DNA of 64,000 nucleotides from Leishmania infantum JPCM5 (lineage: Eukaryota; Euglenozoa; Kinetoplastea; Trypanosomatida; Trypanosomatidae). The stretch is taken from contig NC_009419.2 of assembly GCF_000002875.2 (NCBI RefSeq), forward strand, positions 1,456,142-1,520,141, given 5' to 3'. The notes below the pieces were generated by a model. It worked only from the letters and a program-made list of their open reading frames with translations, did not search any database and was not told the DNA's origin. Of this stretch, positions 10,684-21,289 are shown piece by piece. A program made the translations under genes and the position numbers. The number at the start of each line of letters is the position of its first letter. Position 1 is the first letter of the stretch.

Positions 10684-13600
10684 TCAGCACCGCAAGAACC
10701 TCGCCTCCATCCTACCGCGCTGGCCGAGCTCGGCAGTGTAGTGCACAAGTAGCCCCTCTTTAAGTGTGTTTGCCTTCAGCAGGGCCTCATCTACAAAGAT
10801 GCGATCCTGCGGACGGGTGGTGCCGCTGGGCTGGATGAAAGCGCAGCGATCCTGCACTTCGCACACTGTTCCTCTCGCACCGGCGACGTCAGGGGTGTGT
10901 TTGAGGCAGAGCGGGCACCGTGCTTCGATGTAGACGAGCCCGCACAGAGGGCACTTGGCGGGGCTGAAGGGAATCTCGTCGCCGCGAACCGGCGCAGCCG
11001 TACCAGCGGAGCTGGCGGCGAGGGTGTCTAGCTGGGAAGCGTTTGATGCCCCACAGGACAGCGCAGCAGAGAAGCTCGGCGATAGTGTCTGCTCATCGAC
11101 CTTCAAATTCAGCAGCCCTACACAATGCCCCTGTGCGTCTCCGCGCCGCTTCCCTGTTGCCAGTCCGTTGATTTGGTGCGTTGCCTCGCCGCGGGGGTCG
11201 AGTTCTCCGGTACCTGCGGCAGCGGGTGAGTGGAATCCATCGTCACCATCTACGTCGCCCGTCAACGCGCCGTCGCCAGCAGAATCCCAGTGAGGCAGCA
11301 TCGCCCTACTCCACGCTGCTCGCTCAGCGCCGCAGTGCATACAGTAGCGCTCAAACTGGACATTAGCCCGATCGCACGCGCGACACTCCCAGCAGGTCGA
11401 GACGAGCAGGTCCTGCGTCATTGGCCGCAAGGCGAGGCAGCTGCCACACACATAGCGGCACACGTCTGAGTTGCTGTTGGACGAGCCACACTCCTCACAC
11501 GTCCACAAGCCACCGTCCTCCAAAAAAGGACACAGATTAGGTGGGTGGGTGCCGAGACACTCGTGACACACCTCGACAGCGGTGAAGTGGCCCTGCACGC
11601 TGCGGCTGAAGGCGTCTTGGGAGCCTGTCACCGCCACCCCACACACACAGTCGACATGCGTAAGGATGCCCTTCAGGAGGGCGGAGAGACGGCGCGCCGT
11701 GAGGGATGCGGAGAGCCACTGGCACAGTGTGTTGACGGCTCGCCCCAGCAGCGCGACGACGTCCATGCGCACAGGCAGCCAAGCATCACCGTCCACGCTG
11801 CACCACTCGCGCCGCAGGCAGGACAGGGTCCTCTCTATGGTCGGGCGCCTCTGAAGGTATGCCCGAGTACTCGCGTCGACTGTAGTCGCTGCGGAGCCGG
11901 TAGAGACGCCGCTATCAGATGCCCAAGTCTTCTGTGTCGTCGACACAAGCGCTGTCGGCATAGCGTGGGTCGATCTCTCCGTGAGCAGCGATTCTTTGGC
12001 ACAGCATTCTGCAAGCACTTCGCATGTGTGAAGCAGCACGACAGCAGTCCAGTACCGTTTTGCGCTGCCACTGTCGCATTTTTGCGGCTGCGGTACCAGT
12101 TTCACGTAAGCGGCACAGTATGGGCACACGGCGCTACCCGCGTAGCGAGCCGGTAAGCTCGCGCCGCAGCCGCCACAGACGCGCAAAGACAGCAAGCACA
12201 GGCCCTTCTCCTCACAGTTTGCCGCGCATCCGCTGCAGTGCTGCTGGTGGAGCGGCGCGGCGTTGTCCAGCCCTTGCATGTGGTGACAGTAGAGGCACCA
12301 GTGGTACACTTGGCGCTGCTGTTGGCTCGGCACCGCCTCGGGGGACGTGGGGCTCGCGTGACCGCTAGCAGCGGACACTCGCCCCGGCATACACGTGGCT
12401 TCTGCGGAGTCACCGGGGTGAACGAAAGGATCCGCGGTGCTGCCGCAACACCGACACAACATCGCGAACGGGTTCACTTCCTCGTGACCGCAGTGGCGGC
12501 ACACGCGCGGTACGTTCACTGGCCCTCGGCACAAAGCCTGCGGGAGACACTCCACCTGCGGGCATGAGGGGCAAATGCGCTCCAGCGAGCTGCGCCGCTG
12601 ATGGCAGCCTGCGCATATCCACACGAGGCTGTGCCGCGCGGCATGGTTCATCTTGAAGCGGCCGCACTCGTGACAGACACCGACGGCGGCCGCGTACACG
12701 GCTGCTCTCCACGTGGCAGCTGCTGCGGCACCGCGTCTCTGGTTTTTGTCGCAGTCACGGCTAAAACAGCACCCGCACACCACTGATGTAGACGCCGCCG
12801 AGCCCTCAGATTCGGTGGCTTCTGCGGCGGCGTGCTGCTGGATGCACGGCCCTGTTGGCTGTCCGCAACGGAAGCACAGCAACGTCTGCCTAGCTGGATT
12901 GCGGGCCCCGCAGTCTCGACACTGCCACGCCGTGCGGGCCACCGCCCCGGCCAACGACGCCTTGTTCAGCAGCGTCTGACCACAGCTGCAGCACTGGCTC
13001 AGCCGTTCGTCCTGCGCGTAGCCGCAGGCACCACACAACACGTGGCTGTATCGCAGCGCTGAGCACACACAGTAGTTGTAGCGATCGCTGTTCAGTCGGC
13101 CGCAAGTGGCACACTTCCACAGCTGGCACGACGGGGAAAGGTGGGTTGCTCGATTCCAAATGGCGTCGCCGTCAACGCGCCAGAGGGCGGCGAGGTGATC
13201 AAACGTGGCAGGTGAGCCAAAGTCTCTGGTGTAGCACAGGGCGTAGTAGGAGAGAAACGGCATGTTGTGGGTTGAGGCGTCCACCCGGCACAGCAGCTCG
13301 TGCAGACAGAGACTTCGCTCCATACTCGCGTGGAGAGCCGAGACGAGAGCAGCTGTCAGTGGCACCGCGTAGTCGCGTAGCTGCACCGCTGTTTCAACAA
13401 GCTCGAAAATTATGTCTGCGTTGAGCTCGTCACCAATGTAGCACAAGGTCGCGCGGAAGGCCGGGATGACGCGCTCCAGGATCTCGTGAGGAGGCGCGCT
13501 AGGCACCTTGCTCGCGTTTTCCCGTGCGTGCCGCTGTTGCCTCCCGATATCGCGCATGCGATCGCACACGCCAGCCAGCACGCACTCCACGTAGTAGCTG

Positions 13601-15432
13601 ATAAACAACCCCGCATTGTGAAACCCGACGAGGGCCGCGTATAATCTCTTCACGTCAGCAACGCTGCCCTCCTGTCCCACCAGCCGACTCACAGCTGCCA
13701 TGGACTCCGTGGCGGCTGGTGGCACCGATAACCAACCTTCTGGACGGGAGGCGCCGAGGGCCTCCAGAGCAACCACGGCCCCGAATACGTCGCGCAGCAG
13801 CACCTGCGACACGACAGAGTGCGGCGTCTCACGGAGTTCGGGGTCTGGCGTAGTTGTCACCGTCGGCTGAGGCGCTTTGTAGAGAGAGCGCACGACATGT
13901 GGGTAGCCGAGTGCGTTCAGCGTGGCAGTGAGGTACGCCATCGATGTCTCCATCTGCCTCGAGTCACAGCCGGTGCTCAGCACAGTACAGTGTGCGTGCA
14001 GGAGTGCCTCGACCGCTGCCTTGGTTGCCACAGGCGAGAGGTATGTCGCCAATGAGACACCGCGCTGGGTGACATGGGTGACGCACACGCCACAGTGCGC
14101 GAGGAAGCGCTGCGCCACCACCGCCGAGGCAAGTCCCTCCTCGCGGAAGTATTCGTAGGCAGCCAACAGAACGGTGAAGGGTGCCTGCTTGAGGGCTTTC
14201 ATGGCGAGCACGGCGCAATCGTGGCGAGTGCGGTCGTCCATGTGGCGTGGAATTTGACATAGACAGCATTGCTGAATCTGGAGGCGTGCCGCGGGAGTAA
14301 AAGCAGATGCGCTGCCTGCCTTACCTTTTCGTCTGCCACTCGCGGAGCCGGAAAGAACCTCCACGATCTGCTGCAGAGACATCTTGATCGCCCTATCGCT
14401 CATGCAGGGATGCCACCGACAGCCGCCATGCAAGTCCTCCTCCGCTTGTGATGCGTAGAGGGCAGTGACTGCACTCCTGAGCCGTGCTCCACTGTCGCCC
14501 GTCGCGCTATCCATGCGACGAGTGCGCACCTGGCATGCCTGCACCACCGCGCACAGCAGCGCTGGCGATGACGCCTCCACTACGCGTCGCACCATCAACT
14601 CCATTTCCGATAGCGACGAGACAAGACAGGAGCTCTTCCTCAGCGCGCAGCTCTGCACCAGCGACGCCATCCACTGCGCAACTGTTCCCGCCGCATCGGC
14701 GTCCGGCCACGAAGCAAGCTGGCAGACGCAGTCGAGAAGCGTCTCATCCCATCTGCCGTTGGTGAGCAAGGCCGACGACAACGGCGTTGTAATGTCGGTC
14801 GAGACGCTGACGTGGATTTTGTTGCACAGGAGTCTTGCGAACGGATGCATGTAGCTCCTCCAGAGAGACGTCTCCGCAGGCACCTCTGCCGGCGGTGCAA
14901 GAGGCGCTGACGCGGTGGCGGAGCCGGCAGCATTCTGCAGTTCACTCAACAGTGCCAACGCTCGCGCATGCTGCTCCGTTGGCGAGGACGCAGCTACTCC
15001 GGAGACTGTGGACGCGAAGCTGCACATCTCTTCCGCAAAAAGACGCGGGCAGGAAGCCACGATGTGGTTACGTCGCAGTCGTGTAGCCATCGACGCTACT
15101 GCGCTGGACAAGCAGAGCGGCGCGGAGGTACGCAGCGCCTCCTCGAGCGACTCACGCGGCGGAAGCACACGCGGAGATAAAAACGGGCGCGACCGCGCCG
15201 CTGCTCTCGGCCGTCCGTGACCCAGATGCAATGGCCGTGCCTCACGGCAGGCAATAGATACATAGCTCGCCGATGCGTAGGTGCGGCGCATCGGCGCGAA
15301 GGCCTCATAAGGATCGCGGCAAACTTGACGCGCTGCCCGCCACTTTAGAGTGGCACCTCCTGCACATCTTGCAGCTTTAGACGACCAGCAGAGCGCCGCC
15401 AACGTCGGTGCTGCGGTTACTCTCGGTTTCAT
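10684..15432 (-). CDS. Large RanBP2-type zinc-finger protein
   Basis: A 1582-residue protein. The N-terminal ~55 residues are Arg/Ala-rich with almost no acids, resembling a mitochondrial presequence. Residues ~60-760 are mostly helical and unrecognised. From ~767 to ~1510 there is a series of C-x2-C zinc ribbons. Several fit the RanBP2/Zn-ribbon pattern W-x-C-x2-C-x3-N-x6-C-x2-C, for example WQCRDCGARNPARQTLLC (~834) and WECRACDRANVQFERYC (~1346). Others (WKCATCGRLN, WICAGCHQRR, VCRHCGHEE, WTCEECGSSN, CPLCGLVYIEARCPLC) are variants. These fingers commonly bind single-stranded RNA or ubiquitin. With a likely presequence, a mitochondrial RNA-processing role is plausible in this group, but it is inference. 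The ATG at 15430-15432 is first in frame. It is the longest gene in the window. Confidence 0.85.
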   Translation of the reverse strand: MKPRVTAAPTLAALCWSSKAARCAGGATLKWRAARQVCRDPYEAFAPMRRTYASASYVSIACREARPLHLGHGRPRAAARSRPFLSPRVLPPRESLEEALRTSAPLCLSSAVASMATRLRRNHIVASCPRLFAEEMCSFASTVSGVAASSPTEQHARALALLSELQNAAGSATASAPLAPPAEVPAETSLWRSYMHPFARLLCNKIHVSVSTDITTPLSSALLTNGRWDETLLDCVCQLASWPDADAAGTVAQWMASLVQSCALRKSSCLVSSLSEMELMVRRVVEASSPALLCAVVQACQVRTRRMDSATGDSGARLRSAVTALYASQAEEDLHGGCRWHPCMSDRAIKMSLQQIVEVLSGSASGRRKGKAGSASAFTPAARLQIQQCCLCQIPRHMDDRTRHDCAVLAMKALKQAPFTVLLAAYEYFREEGLASAVVAQRFLAHCGVCVTHVTQRGVSLATYLSPVATKAAVEALLHAHCTVLSTGCDSRQMETSMAYLTATLNALGYPHVVRSLYKAPQPTVTTTPDPELRETPHSVVSQVLLRDVFGAVVALEALGASRPEGWLSVPPAATESMAAVSRLVGQEGSVADVKRLYAALVGFHNAGLFISYYVECVLAGVCDRMRDIGRQQRHARENASKVPSAPPHEILERVIPAFRATLCYIGDELNADIIFELVETAVQLRDYAVPLTAALVSALHASMERSLCLHELLCRVDASTHNMPFLSYYALCYTRDFGSPATFDHLAALWRVDGDAIWNRATHLSPSCQLWKCATCGRLNSDRYNYCVCSALRYSHVLCGACGYAQDERLSQCCSCGQTLLNKASLAGAVARTAWQCRDCGARNPARQTLLCFRCGQPTGPCIQQHAAAEATESEGSAASTSVVCGCCFSRDCDKNQRRGAAAAATWRAAVYAAAVGVCHECGRFKMNHAARHSLVWICAGCHQRRSSLERICPSCPQVECLPQALCRGPVNVPRVCRHCGHEEVNPFAMLCRCCGSTADPFVHPGDSAEATCMPGRVSAASGHASPTSPEAVPSQQQRQVYHWCLYCHHMQGLDNAAPLHQQHCSGCAANCEEKGLCLLSLRVCGGCGASLPARYAGSAVCPYCAAYVKLVPQPQKCDSGSAKRYWTAVVLLHTCEVLAECCAKESLLTERSTHAMPTALVSTTQKTWASDSGVSTGSAATTVDASTRAYLQRRPTIERTLSCLRREWCSVDGDAWLPVRMDVVALLGRAVNTLCQWLSASLTARRLSALLKGILTHVDCVCGVAVTGSQDAFSRSVQGHFTAVEVCHECLGTHPPNLCPFLEDGGLWTCEECGSSNSNSDVCRYVCGSCLALRPMTQDLLVSTCWECRACDRANVQFERYCMHCGAERAAWSRAMLPHWDSAGDGALTGDVDGDDGFHSPAAAGTGELDPRGEATHQINGLATGKRRGDAQGHCVGLLNLKVDEQTLSPSFSAALSCGASNASQLDTLAASSAGTAAPVRGDEIPFSPAKCPLCGLVYIEARCPLCLKHTPDVAGARGTVCEVQDRCAFIQPSGTTRPQDRIFVDEALLKANTLKEGLLVHYTAELGQRGRMEARFLRC

Positions 15433-16910
15433 TCGTCGCCCCCTCTGCTTGCCAGCAACGGCATCGGAGAATTACATGAATCTATACACAGGGAAAAGAT
15501 ATGAGGAAGCAGGGCCGCGCAAGGGAGAGGGAGAAGAAGAGATGTGCAAAGAAGCGTACTAGTGATCGCGGCGTCACGCACACACACACACACACACAAA
15601 CGAGCAGACGATGTGAGCCGATTCGGCGCGAGGTACCAAGAGACCTCTTTGGTGATCTCGATTGGGGCAGAAAGGCAGTGGCACACAAAGATGCGTGTTT
15701 GAGCCGTTGTCGTTGCTTCGCCTCGTTGCCACTCACAACCCCTCAAGAAAGGAGGAGGGACTCTCTGTGTGGCCACCCGCACGACAATAGAGGGAGCGTG
15801 AGGCGAGGAGAGAGCGAGAGGCAAAGGGCGTAGGTCAACAGCAGGGACACACTTAAGCATACGCGTACACTCAACGATGCCCTTTCCACCGGCAAGTGAC
15901 GAAAGAAAAAAGAACCGCGAAGGCAAAGCCGAGTGGTGGTCAACGGAGTGCGCCAGCTCCCTTGTAGGAGAAGCGGAGCTGATGAGGCGGAAGCTGGAGG
16001 GCGATGGTCGTCCGCGAGCTTGTGATGAAACGCCCGTTCCGCGCAGGGCAACGGGAGAGGAGAAAGGAGGCAAGGCAGACGTGTGAGAGGTGGCCAATCC
16101 AACGCGAAGCCAAGGAGGAATAGCGAAAAAAAAACGACGCAGGAGGCCCGGGAAAGCGTTCAAGTTCACACGCACCGAGCAGCGTCAGCAGGGTCCATTC
16201 AGACCGCTTTCGACGGACCATCAATCGCCGAAGAGCACGCATCGACGCAACCGAGTATGAAGGTGGGCGGCGAAGGAGCGAGAGGGCAAAAGGGGGAGTG
16301 GGGAAGACGAGGGGTGGGGGAGACCATGGCAGTTCTTCCCGTTTCTTTGACCAACAAGCACCTCCCTGACGGGACATCATGAGCCATGCATCGGGAGGCA
16401 GCGCTGAAAGCGGCCGCACCGTGGTGCTTTCACGCCGCATCCCTGGCCCTCTGATCTCCTCTGATCCCTCTGTTGTGTGGCGGCACCAGTAGTTGCTTCG
16501 GAGAACGTTGTTGATGCGGAAATGACGACATCTGATACGCGTCAGCAATACGAGATAAAGCTGGCATCAGTGGTGCACAGCCAGTAAGAGGGACAGAGAT
16601 GAGCCCTCCGATTCACCGATGAAACACGAAGAGAGAGCGAAAAAGCTCATGCCAGAGTTGGAGTACTACCAGGGCAGTTTGAAAGACCAGGAAGACTCAA
16701 GGAGATGCACATTATAGACGATCAACCAGATACGAGCGGATGAAACAACAAAGAGGAAGCTGAAGGATCATGGTGCGGCAACGCTGCCACATCATATGGG
16801 TGAAAAGGGGAGCAACAGAATCGGCGGTTTGAATAGCGCCAGTGCCAGCGCGCGCGTCGACCTGTAGCACTGCTGCGCACTTTCGTGCTTTCGAAGTCTG
16901 CGGTCCGTGG
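15433..16910. other. Spacer with CA repeat upstream of zinc-finger gene
   Basis: 1.5 kb without a supported gene. A minus-strand open frame at 15429-16175 exists only because pyrimidine-rich leader sequence lacks stops. There is a CA repeat at 15579-15598 and pyrimidine tracts on the minus strand at about 15510-15545 and 15805-15828. Confidence 0.55.
15579..15598. repeat. CA dinucleotide microsatellite
   Basis: About ten CA units, read directly, in a non-coding leader region. Confidence 0.9.
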
Positions 16911-17588
16911 CTAAGCGGCCTGAGGACGCTTTTCCTCCGGCAGAGGGAATCCGGGCACCATCTCATGCACAATCTCGTCCGGGATGAGCTTGTGGCCGAA
17001 CGCACTAGTCATGGTACCCTTCTCCCAGTTCGTCGGCGAGAACTCAGAGCGCATGAGGGAGCGGTTCGGCTCCCGCCACATGACCGGGTTCTCCGGGTCC
17101 TTCTCATCCCACCCGCTAAGTCGCTGTGATGTCGCCAGATTCCAGTAGAAAGACGGCATGTAGTATGGAATGCCGAGGTACAGTATGCTAGGGAAGAATT
17201 TCTTGTCCTCCGCTGTGTAGTCCTTCGTCAGCTCCATGAACTTGCTCTTCAGGAGTTGCAGGCGGTACGTCTCGTGCGCCCGGCATACCATCCACGACTC
17301 CTCAAACTCGTGGCAGTTCACTGTGCCCCACGTCACCGGCTTCAAGTTCCGCATGCAACGGTTGAACGGAATCCAGCGGTGCACGCAATGATCACGGTAG
17401 ACGATAGGCACCTGGTTCAGCTCCATGAAGTCGCGGGACACCGTCATTGGACGACGCTGGTGACCACGATCGGCACCGAACGGGTCCAGCTTGTTCCACA
17501 GGAGCGGGTTGTCGTACGGTCCCAGGTTGACGGGCGGCATCGACTCCCCCGGCTTGACCGATGCCAAGTCTTTGAGGTACTCCGTCAT
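16911..17588 (-). CDS. NDUFB7: NADH:ubiquinone oxidoreductase subunit NDUFB7-like (twin CX9C)
   Basis: A 225-residue protein with a twin CX9C (CHCH) motif: Cys68-x9-Cys78 (CVHRWIPFNRC) and Cys92-x9-Cys102 (CHEFEESWMVC). In NDUFB7 (B18) this motif forms two disulfides in the intermembrane space, on the membrane arm of complex I. The segment around the motif, including RDHC and the Cys-His-Glu-Phe-Glu stretch, fits NDUFB7. The ~120-residue C-terminal extension, rich in Trp and Pro, is longer than in animal homologues. The frame could be extended 3 codons, but that start would be GTG. The ATG at 17586-17588 has an AG acceptor 12 nt upstream (17601-17602) after a pyrimidine tract. There is no matrix presequence, as expected for a Mia40-type import substrate. 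Assignment is good but motif-based. Confidence 0.8.
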   Translation of the reverse strand: MTEYLKDLASVKPGESMPPVNLGPYDNPLLWNKLDPFGADRGHQRRPMTVSRDFMELNQVPIVYRDHCVHRWIPFNRCMRNLKPVTWGTVNCHEFEESWMVCRAHETYRLQLLKSKFMELTKDYTAEDKKFFPSILYLGIPYYMPSFYWNLATSQRLSGWDEKDPENPVMWREPNRSLMRSEFSPTNWEKGTMTSAFGHKLIPDEIVHEMVPGFPLPEEKRPQAA

Positions 17589-17600
17589 GGCGCTCACACG

Positions 17601-17672
17601 CTAAGGTAGCAGAGGAGGCAAGCGCACAATTCGTAAAGTCAGCAAAAAGGAAAAGAAAAAGAGGAAGCGCTA
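17601..17672 (-). promoter_or_regulatory. Candidate trans-splice acceptor and pyrimidine tract for the NDUFB7-like gene
   Basis: The minus strand reads a T/C-rich run (17603-17672, including CTTTTTCTTTTCC-type sequence) ending in AG at 17601-17602. This is 12 nt from the chosen ATG. Confidence 0.5.
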
Positions 17673-20040
17673 CAGAAAAGTGAACTGAGAAACGCGGAAC
17701 TCGCGGCGGGAAAAGGCAAGAGTCTCTCTGTTCCTTGCCGTCTGTCGCCACGGCTGGAGTGGCACACCGACCCCTCACTTGTGAACACGGAAGCGGCAAT
17801 CACAATAAAAGCGCTACACGCAACGCACGCGCAGTCGCAGCGAGGCAGGACCGGGGGCAGGGGGCAGGGCAGGGGAGAAGCCAAAGAGGCAAAGAGGTGA
17901 AGAAAAAAAATGAATTCCGGTGGCGTTTTCTGCGTGCAGAATGGCAGACGTACTGGAGATGGATGGTCAACGCTAGAAAAAAAAGAGCTAGAAGAGTAAG
18001 GACCTTGACGCGGACAAGCTGTGCACGCACGCCTGGTAAGAGGCCTAGGTGATCAGAAGACGAAAAAGGGGGTGGATGCGAGGGAGACGAGCTCGAGGAA
18101 GCTGCGCTACTTTAACACGACTGTGCACCTATATGCGTGCGCATGTGGGGGTCCGTCAATCCTTGCTGAGAGAGAGAGAGCCTCTACTTCTGCAGCTGTA
18201 TTCCCTATGCACGTGTGCTGTTGCGCTGTGCCTCCTGCTAAAAATGTGAAACACAGCCGCTTGTATCTCTGTGCTATTCTCTAAAGCTAGAGCAAAAAAA
18301 TTCCTGCTGCTGCGGGGTTTTGGCGCGGCCGCTGCATTGACGACAGCAACAGCCAAGAGAAAACACAGAAAAGCAGCCGGCGTACACGATGCGTTCGAGC
18401 ATCAAGAAAGATAGGAAGGTGGGGCAGCAAGAGAAAGAGGATTCGAGCAGTGCAAACATTGATTTCACGGCAGGTGACACAACGAGTTTGTTCGCAGGTG
18501 TTCAAAAATGCCACGCGACAAACCCTCTGCGGCCCTCAGATGCAAGCACTTCAAATGTTTATCATCGATCACTGGCAAGTCGTTAGCGCTTTATGGAGAA
18601 ACTCACGTCGCGCGCTCAGCAAAGGCCGCCAACTTGATCGATTCCTCCTGCACTGGTCGGCCGCCTCCCAAGTGGCATTCATGTGTCGCCGACGCATCGA
18701 ATGACTCTTGTTACTCTTGGTTTGTGCAACGTCTCCTTCCGCTTTCGTCGTCTCCCTGCGGTCGAACTGTGATGGGCGAGAAGACAACGTGCACGCGTCG
18801 TCGCCTAGGCTTCTCATCAAGTTGCAGAGCACAAACCACTGGGGAGCTATGCGCTACATTTTTTTTTACTCTTCGCTGTATCGCTTCTTTCAAAAGCCTT
18901 TTGAGCTTCCACACCGTTTCCGGCAAACTCGTCAACTACTTCATGCGCCGTGTATCGCGCGTCCCTCACCAGTTCCTCAGCAGACACATCAAGTAACTTC
19001 CACCACCAACGCCGTCACAGGCGTTCGAAGTTTGTTTCGTCGAATTTGCGTTGGCCTTCCCCTTCAACTCGGCGAGCTGCAAACCGATCGCGAAATCGTC
19101 GATGAAGGAAGGCAAAGTGTCCAAGAACAACACTCAACAGCATGTAGAGACCACTTGACGCTGGTGATCTCGTCCCTGGGCTCGTGCGTGTGTGTGTGTG
19201 TGTTTGCCTGTTTTCGGTTGCGTGTTGCGTGCGAGACCAAGTGGCGTTCTTTTCTTTTAAGAGCGAGAGGACTCGCGTACGAAACGCCAACAGACGCACG
19301 CACAAGCATCCATCCGCAATCAGCAACCACCTGCTGTCCAATGTTTGAGATGGCCAATCAAGAAAAAAATCAATAAGAGGAGGTGTAGCAGAACGTCAAA
19401 ACAAAACAAAGCACATATACATGCACACACACACATCCGCAAAAAGGGGTGAAAGGCCGGACAGCGGGGAAGACAGGAGGGGGTGGAGAGAAGCCGCAGG
19501 ATCTGCCCCCACCGAGGAGCAGAAGAGGAACTATTATTATTAGTCGCTCATGCGCGCGTGCGACGTTGCCTTTTCCCGACATATAAAACGTTTCGAATAC
19601 GCGAAACAAAAAAAAATAAAAAAGGTGAAATCGTTCCGATGAATCCTTTTGTTCGTTTCTTTCGAGTGCGTCCCTCCCCATCACCACCACCCCACCCCCT
19701 CCACTCTCCCTCCCTCTCCACGCGTGCCTCGGCACAGGGCAGCCCTCCATCACCAGAACCCTCTGCGCAGCCGCGAACGTGAAAGTCGCAGAATAAAGAA
19801 GAGCGGCGGATTCGAAGCAGCGAAGTAAGCGGGAAAGAGAACAAGGGAGAGAGAGGGGGGAAAAGGAGAAACAGTGTCTGCAAGAAAACCGGTCACATGC
19901 GTGCGCGCAAGCCACCGTCCCTCTGGATCCCTTTTGACTCTTCCATCTTCCTTCACTGCCTTTCCATCGCTTATTTCGCCAGTGCTACACATGGTGACAC
20001 CCCCTGTTCTCCGGCACCTTGTGCAAGGGCCGAAAGAAAG
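17603..20040. other. Long spacer upstream of the NDUFB7-like gene
   Basis: 2.4 kb with no intact gene that I can support. Composition between about 18250 and 19650 is less GC-rich than the coding regions, with mixed short T- and A-runs. Pyrimidine tracts on the minus strand occur at 17635-17680 and 19790-19870. The far end abuts a decayed gene (20041-20676). Confidence 0.5.
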
Positions 20041-20676
20041 ATGAGAAGACGAATAGATCCCCAGGTTCACTCCGCATTGCTTGGCCTCGAGGAGCAGCTC
20101 CTGCTTCGTGAGCCTCATCTTGTCGCTGCCGCTGCCGCGGTCTAGCTCCAGATAGTGGCTTGCCGGCTTCTGCGGGCGCGCCTTGTGGGTACCGAGCACG
20201 GCGGAGCGTATGGCGTCGAGCAGAAGCCACGCCGCGAGACTTGGGGGTATTCATGCAGGAGATCACTGGCAGAGCGTCATGCGAAATGAGGCACATCCCC
20301 TGCAGCCCTGGGCCTCTGTGAGCTTCTTTCCGAAGTCCTTTGGCAGGATGGAAGCAGCGGCTCTAGCGAAGGTGGACCAGTCCTTTCGGTGGTTCCCCCC
20401 CCGCCTTTCTCTCGATGATCGGCAGCTCGTACCCCTGGCCCTTCGCTGTAGAAAAATGTAGCTTCAGATCTTTTCATCAACCGACACGTCCGGCAAGGGG
20501 GTCGCGCCCCTCAGTCTGGCCACCACAGAATAGTTTGCATCTCCTGTAGTGGATGTTGTCGTCCTAGGAGTTCACACCTTCAGTGACGACGGTGAGCGAA
20601 ACCCGCGTCACCTCATCGGAGCCACCGTCAACACCTCTACGAGCTTTGGCTTCACCACCACCACCGTCGCATCCAT
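20041..20676 (-). pseudogene. Frame-shifted relic of an unrecognised protein gene
   Basis: Reading the minus strand from an ATG at 20676 gives protein-like sequence that jumps between frames. It starts MDATVVVVKPKLVEVLTVAP, shifts to SDEVTRVSLTVVTEGVN, then meets an in-frame TAG (20565-20567). After more stops it resumes as KGQGYELPIIERKAGGEPP. It then shifts to FARAAASILPKDFGKKLTEA, later to MCLISHDALPVISCMNTPKS, and finally to WLLLDAIRSAVLGTHKARPQ running to about 20041. At least four frameshifts and several stops rule out a working gene. The order and density of the fragments suggest one original protein of roughly 210 residues on the same strand as its neighbours. I do not recognise the family. 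A cluster of sequencing errors is unlikely, since flanking genes are clean. Confidence 0.6.
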
Positions 20677-21289
20677 GTGGCTGCTCGCTTAGGAGGCGTC
20701 ATCATCGATGAATAAAGTATTTGCCCTCTTGTATAGGTGGCCCACAATGTAAAGACCAATCCGTTGTGACGCGCACGAACGTTTTCGCGCACAAAAGCAG
20801 CCAGAAAGCCTGGCTGAGATGCCGTAAAAAATGTTCTTGACTGCCTTTCTCGAATGCTGTACAGACACATGACCAAAATTACCCATTGACCAGGCACCAC
20901 TGTCTCACATGATGAAGCAACACGTAGAGAACTTAGAACACGCCCATTCTGCCACACAAGTCGAGCTCCACTCGACCCCGGGCTGCCGCAGGCCCCACAC
21001 CTCGTTGCTCGAAGCAGCGCTACACACGCGCGTCACAGCAATGCGCCGACTCAGTCACATGAGCACGGCCGCGGCCTCGAACTCTGCCCACCACCCGCCT
21101 CGCAGGTCGCCCCGACGCCACGCCACGTCGTGGGCGCTGGACCCTGTCGCCACCATCAGTGGCGCCGCGTTGGCAGGGATAGGGCAGTGGGGGTGGTTCG
21201 GCATCCATGCAGAGTGGGGGCGCTCGGACCCAGATCACACACGGGGAGGTACAGCCCGTCACTGCAAACACAAAACATTAAATGTAGCA
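20677..21289. other. Spacer between retroposon relic and pseudogene
   Basis: No intact gene. Short minus-strand open stretches (for example within 20690-20957) look weakly protein-like but give no recognisable motif. They could be further debris of the pseudogene or of the retroposon's 3' end. Confidence 0.4.

Noticed and set aside
15429..16175. Minus-strand open frame of 248 codons upstream of the zinc-finger gene
   Set aside because: Ser/Pro/Leu/Cys-rich translation of pyrimidine-rich leader that overlaps the start of the zinc-finger gene; no folded-protein pattern.
18508..18996. Plus-strand open frame of 162 codons in the spacer above NDUFB7
   Set aside because: No motif, antisense to the cluster, and no plus-strand splice signal nearby that I could identify.
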